Below the pieces are notes generated by a model, which had not been told where the DNA came from, did not search any database, and saw nothing but the letters and a program-made list of their open reading frames with translations. Of a stretch of DNA of 6,883 nucleotides, positions 6,020 through 6,883 are shown piece after piece. The number at the start of each line of letters is the position of its first letter. Position 1 is the stretch's first letter. The stretch lies in the NCBI GenBank assembly GCA_035606235.1, contig DATNFU010000010.1:1-6883 (forward strand). The letters run 5' to 3'. The DNA comes from 66-474 sp035606235. GTDB taxonomy: Bacteria > Pseudomonadota > Gammaproteobacteria > Xanthomonadales > Rhodanobacteraceae. The translations under genes were made by a program, and so were the position numbers.

Positions 6020-6883
6020 TCAGGGTTTCTTGTAAATGATTCCGCCCTTCATCACGAACGGCACGTGTTCGATCGCGCCGATGTCCTGGGTCGGATCGCC
6101 TTGTACGGCAATGATGTCGGCATCGAGGCCTTCGCGTAGCTGGCCGAACTTGTCCTGCTGGCGCAGAATCTTCGCGTCCACCGCCGTCGCGGCGAGCAAT
6201 GCCTGGGCAGGGCGCATGCCGTCGCGCACCATCCATTCGAGTTCCTTGTAATTGGTGCCGTGCTTGAACACCCCGACGTCGCTGCCGCAGCCGATGGTGA
6301 CGCCGGCCTGCATCGCCAGCTTGAACGCATTCTGTGACTGCTTCATGTCGTCGGTCGGCGGATCGCCCGGCTTCCAGCCGTGGAAATATTCGGCATAGGC
6401 GACCACCGCTTCCAGCGTAGGCAGGTAGGCGACGTCGTGCTGCTTCATCATCTCGAATACTTCGCGCGTGCCGCCGAAGCCGTGCTCGATCGTGTTGACG
6501 CCGGCGAGGATGGAGCGGCGCATGCCTTCCGGCGTGGTCGAGTGCACCGACACCGGCAGGCCGAGCGAATGGGCGGCTTCCACGCCCGCGTTCAATTCTT
6601 CCTGGGTGAAGGTCGGCACCGAGCCGTGTGATTTGCCGCAGTGGTAGTCGGCGTAGATCTTGATCCAGTCCGCACCGTGGCCGGCCTGATCACGCACCGC
6701 CGCGATCATCTCCGGCACGCCGGCGACCGGAATGCCGCCCTGCGGCAAGGTCATGTCGGTGCGGAAACCCATCGGGCCCGGACCGTAGCAATCTTTTGCA
6801 ACGGTCGCGCGCGTGGCGACGAACAGGTGCGGGCCGGGAATCAGGCCGTCATCAATCGCCTTCTGCACCTGCACGTCGGCGTA
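6020..6883 (-). CDS. Metal-dependent amidohydrolase, imidazolonepropionase/prolidase-like (5' end outside window)
   Basis: The frame runs from the right edge to a TGA at 6020-6022 and gives the C-terminal 287 residues of a protein that is normally somewhat over 400. It belongs to the amidohydrolase superfamily of TIM-barrel enzymes. Numbering from the first residue visible here, the metal-centre residues are Lys75 in ADWIKIYAD (the lysine usually carboxylated to bridge two metals), His114 in LPVSVHST, His134 in NTIEHGF and Asp202 in GCGSDVG. The end of the barrel and the returning beta domain follow (GLDADIIAVQGDP ... VMKGGIIYKK). The N-terminal HxH motif is outside the window. Related enzymes hydrolyse Xaa-Pro or other dipeptides and cyclic amides, and many are exported with a signal peptide, which cannot be checked here. 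The substrate is not predictable from this fragment. The KirBac gene begins 16 bases downstream. Confidence 0.88.
   Translation of the reverse strand, partial: YADVQVQKAIDDGLIPGPHLFVATRATVAKDCYGPGPMGFRTDMTLPQGGIPVAGVPEMIAAVRDQAGHGADWIKIYADYHCGKSHGSVPTFTQEELNAGVEAAHSLGLPVSVHSTTPEGMRRSILAGVNTIEHGFGGTREVFEMMKQHDVAYLPTLEAVVAYAEYFHGWKPGDPPTDDMKQSQNAFKLAMQAGVTIGCGSDVGVFKHGTNYKELEWMVRDGMRPAQALLAATAVDAKILRQQDKFGQLREGLDADIIAVQGDPTQDIGAIEHVPFVMKGGIIYKKP

Overview
The window is GC-rich, with strong G/C preference at third codon positions. It carries a c-type cytochrome, a KirBac-type channel, a signal-peptide MetX-like hydrolase and a dispersed palindromic repeat. This mix suits a gammaproteobacterium of the Xanthomonadales type (Xanthomonadaceae/Rhodanobacteraceae). 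That placement is an inference from gene content and composition, because no marker gene is present.

Layout. Positions 1-300 (+) are the 3' end of a cytochrome P460-like gene. Positions 302-540 hold a gene-like but startless minus-strand reading frame, probably a relic. Next comes a minus-strand eight-helix DoxX-like membrane protein (489-1367), divergent from a plus-strand run: an EamA/DMT-type exporter (about 1553-2479), a secreted MetX-like alpha/beta hydrolase (2536-3609) and a small unrecognised soluble protein (3648-4103). Positions 4136-5114 form a repeat-bounded block: a solo repeat arm, a 78-bp palindromic element, a second diverged DoxX-like gene (minus strand), and an inverted copy of the same element. 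To the right, on the minus strand, a metal-dependent amidohydrolase (partial, running off the end) is followed after 16 bp by a KirBac-type potassium channel.

The genes do not form one recognisable pathway. Two short same-strand groups are plausible transcription units: EamA, hydrolase and the small protein; and amidohydrolase with the K+ channel. The most notable structure is the block where the inverted palindromic elements bracket the second DoxX-like gene. These elements supply the C-terminal codons and stops of both that gene and the K+ channel. I found no CRISPR array, tRNA, rRNA, transposase gene, toxin-antitoxin pair or defence system, and no convincing new multi-gene system.
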